DNA from: Streptomyces sp. CNQ-509 | GTDB taxonomy: Bacteria; Actinomycetota; Actinomycetes; Streptomycetales; Streptomycetaceae | Assembly: GCF_001011035.1 (NCBI RefSeq) | Contig: NZ_CP011492.1 | Coordinates: forward strand, 620,001-684,000 | Direction: 5' to 3' | DNA: 64,000 nucleotides | Part shown: piece after piece, positions 62,366 to 64,000 of the stretch | How positions within the stretch are numbered: position 1 is the stretch's first letter | Layout of the letters: every line of letters starts with the position of its first letter | Notes under the pieces: generated by a model | What the model saw: the letters and a program-made list of their open reading frames with translations, nothing else | The model's database searches: none | Told to the model about the DNA's origin: nothing | Made by a program: the position numbers and the translations under genes

Positions 62366-64000
62366 GTGCACCCCTCGCTCAGACGCGTACGACGGCGACT
62401 ACTCCGCTGGCCGACGCCCATCCTCGCGGCACTCGCCCTGACCCTGGTCCCCGCCGGTCCCGGCTTCTCGGCCACGAGCGCCGACCGCCCGGCCGCCGCC
62501 GAGGCCGCCGACTCCCGCGCAGCCGCGGAGGTCCACGGCCTCAAGGGCGAGTACTACACCCACAGCGCCCCCGGCGCGTTCGACTTCGACCAGTTGAAGG
62601 CCACCGCCTTCGACCCGTCGCTCGACTTCGACAACCTGGAGCCGCGCCTCGCGGCCCGCGCCGGGCAGGCCGACCACGTCAGCGTCCGCTGGACCGGCGG
62701 GATCACCCCCGAGGTCTCCGGCGCGCACACCTTCCACGTCAGCGCGGACAACGGTTTCCGGCTGTGGGTGGACGGCGAGATCGTCATCGACCACTGGATC
62801 GACGACTGGGACAAGGAGCAGACCTCGCAGCCCGTGACCCTGGAGGCGGGCCGCACGTACGACATCAAGGTGGAGTACTTCGAGCACTACGGCGGCTCGA
62901 ACTTCCACCTGCGCTGGACCAAGCCCGGCGTCCAGAAGGAGGCCGTGCCGCAGTCCGCGTTCACGCTCCCCGCGGACTTCGACTACACCGGTCCCACCGA
63001 CGTCGCCGTGCAGCCCGACGGCCGCACGCTGACCATGGACTTCGCCCAGCCGCTCACCGCTCCCCCGGCGACGTTCGACGAGCATCTGGAGACCGTCATC
63101 GGCGGCGCCGACTGGCCGCGGGCCGCGGCCGAGCTGGATCCTGACGACCCCTCGCGGCTGATCGTCCCGCTCGACGAGCCGGTGGTCGGCCAGGGTGGCT
63201 CCGCCGATGTGCGCTACGACGGCGAGGGCGGCCTGACCGGCGCCGACGGCTCCGACATCGGCGAGTTCTGGACCTCGGGGGCGAATGACTCCGAGTACCA
63301 GTTGCGGACGAAGTGGGCCGACGACGTCGACGAGGACGCCCCGCTCCCGGAGTACCCGCGCCCGCAGCTCACCCGCGAGGACTGGCAGAGCCTCAACGGC
63401 ACCTGGCAGTTCGCCGGCGCCACGGAGGGCGAGAGCCCGCCGTTCGGCCGCACGCTGGACGAGAAGATCGTCGTGCCCTACCCGGTCGAGTCCGAGCTGT
63501 CCGGCGTCCAGCGGCACGAGGAGCGCATGTGGTACAAGCGCACCTTCACCGTGCCGCGTGACTGGGGCGTCGGCCAGCACGGCGAGCGGCTCCAGCTCAA
63601 CTTCGACGCGGTCGACTGGAAGGCCGACGTCTGGCTCAACGGCAAGCAGGTCGCGTCCCACAAGGGCGGCTACGACCGGTTCAGCGCCGACGTCACCCAG
63701 GCCCTGCGCGGCAGCGGCAAGCAGGAGCTGATCGTCGGGGTCTACGACCCGACCGACTCCGCCGACGGCGAGAACCCGCCGATGGGCAAGCAGCGGCTGT
63801 CGCCCAGCGGCATCTGGTACACCTCCTCCTCCGGCATCTGGCAGTCCGTGTGGATGGAGCCGGTGCCCACCGACCGCGCCGAGGACCTGAAGATCACCCC
63901 CGACGTGGCCGGCGAGCAGGCCGCCGTCCAGGTGCGCGGCGTCCGCGACGGGGTGCCGGTCACCGCCACCGCGTACGACGGCCGCCGCGAGGTCGGCACC
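62366..64000 (+). CDS. PA14-containing GH2 glycosidase, 3' end outside window
   Basis: The frame is open from GTG 62366, with CCGGAGG five bases upstream, to the window edge (545 codons). Residues 1-45 form a signal peptide (RRVRRRLLRWPTPILAALALTLVPAG). A PA14 carbohydrate-binding domain spans about 58-202 (LKGEYYTHSAPGAFD, FHVSADNGFRLWVDGEIVIDHW, YFEHYGGSNFHLRW). A linker follows, then the GH2 jelly-roll N-domain from about 335 (LTREDWQSLNGTWQFA, MWYKRTFTVP, DAVDWKADVWLNGKQVASHKGGYDRFSADVT, SGIWQSVWMEPV). The catalytic TIM barrel lies beyond the window. It probably releases galactosides for the adjacent importer. Confidence 0.9.
   Translation, partial: MHPSLRRVRRRLLRWPTPILAALALTLVPAGPGFSATSADRPAAAEAADSRAAAEVHGLKGEYYTHSAPGAFDFDQLKATAFDPSLDFDNLEPRLAARAGQADHVSVRWTGGITPEVSGAHTFHVSADNGFRLWVDGEIVIDHWIDDWDKEQTSQPVTLEAGRTYDIKVEYFEHYGGSNFHLRWTKPGVQKEAVPQSAFTLPADFDYTGPTDVAVQPDGRTLTMDFAQPLTAPPATFDEHLETVIGGADWPRAAAELDPDDPSRLIVPLDEPVVGQGGSADVRYDGEGGLTGADGSDIGEFWTSGANDSEYQLRTKWADDVDEDAPLPEYPRPQLTREDWQSLNGTWQFAGATEGESPPFGRTLDEKIVVPYPVESELSGVQRHEERMWYKRTFTVPRDWGVGQHGERLQLNFDAVDWKADVWLNGKQVASHKGGYDRFSADVTQALRGSGKQELIVGVYDPTDSADGENPPMGKQRLSPSGIWYTSSSGIWQSVWMEPVPTDRAEDLKITPDVAGEQAAVQVRGVRDGVPVTATAYDGRREVGT

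Overview
The window is a very high-GC actinomycete chromosome segment, almost certainly from Streptomyces or a close relative. Pointers are the near-exclusive G/C third positions, many GTG and TTG starts, tight GTGA/ATGA overlaps, a conservon (cvnABCD), a DUF6397 protein, a Nur-type nickel box and a single in-frame TTA leucine codon (in cvnA). I see no tRNA, rRNA, CRISPR array, phage or insertion sequence. It reads as accessory chromosomal sequence dominated by carbohydrate and nutrient uptake loci, each with its own regulator.

Layout. 1-8.3 kb: partial DUF6397 gene, a flavin/F420-dependent oxidoreductase, the conservon cvnABCD (minus strand), an MHYT membrane sensor, a 60-residue membrane protein and a fatty-acid desaturase. 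8.5-13.2 kb: an SNF2 helicase overlapping a SWIM zinc-finger partner, then a decayed alpha/beta-hydrolase. 13.2-15.8 kb: two divergent citrate-synthase genes, one carrying its own MerR-like DNA-binding domain, separated by TTGATTC repeats. 15.9-18.3 kb: a polar amino-acid ABC transporter. 18.3-19.7 kb: a secreted-type esterase homologue and a membrane-anchored protein with a 23-residue repeat. 20-22.8 kb: divergent xylA/xylB with a shared inverted repeat; the 3' end of xylA is present in three tandem 34-bp copies.

22.9-27.8 kb: a four-gene set (GntP permease, DUF1537 kinase, PdxA-like dehydrogenase, DeoR regulator) matching known D-threonate/D-erythronate catabolism, divergent from an ROK regulator. 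29.5-31.3 kb: a Tat-exported amidase and a GH31 glucosidase pseudogene. 31.4-42.9 kb: a mannoside locus on the minus strand (ABC importer, GH38 mannosidase, mannose-6-phosphate isomerase, ROK sugar kinase, LacI and IclR regulators). 43.2-47.6 kb: anhydro-MurNAc kinase, a small ABC exporter pair, and an overlapping methyltransferase/HAD pair. 47.6-53 kb: nikABCDE-type nickel importer preceded by a perfect palindrome with the geometry of a Nur box; its first ATPase has a His-rich N-terminus. 53.2-55.9 kb: a frameshifted LytR-CpsA-Psr remnant and a large secreted amidase. 56.1-64 kb: a galactofuranose-type ABC importer, a LacI regulator and the start of a PA14-GH2 glycosidase. The two sides of that LacI gene carry the same 16-bp operator-like motif.

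Working together, most of the window scavenges plant and microbial polymers: sugars are released outside, imported by dedicated ABC systems and funnelled to central metabolism, each unit gated by a local repressor. I do not see a clear-cut unknown system. The most novel-looking observations are the His-rich nickel ATPase under a Nur-like box, the self-regulating-looking citrate synthase pair, and the triplicated xylA tail. Three decayed genes show ongoing gene loss.
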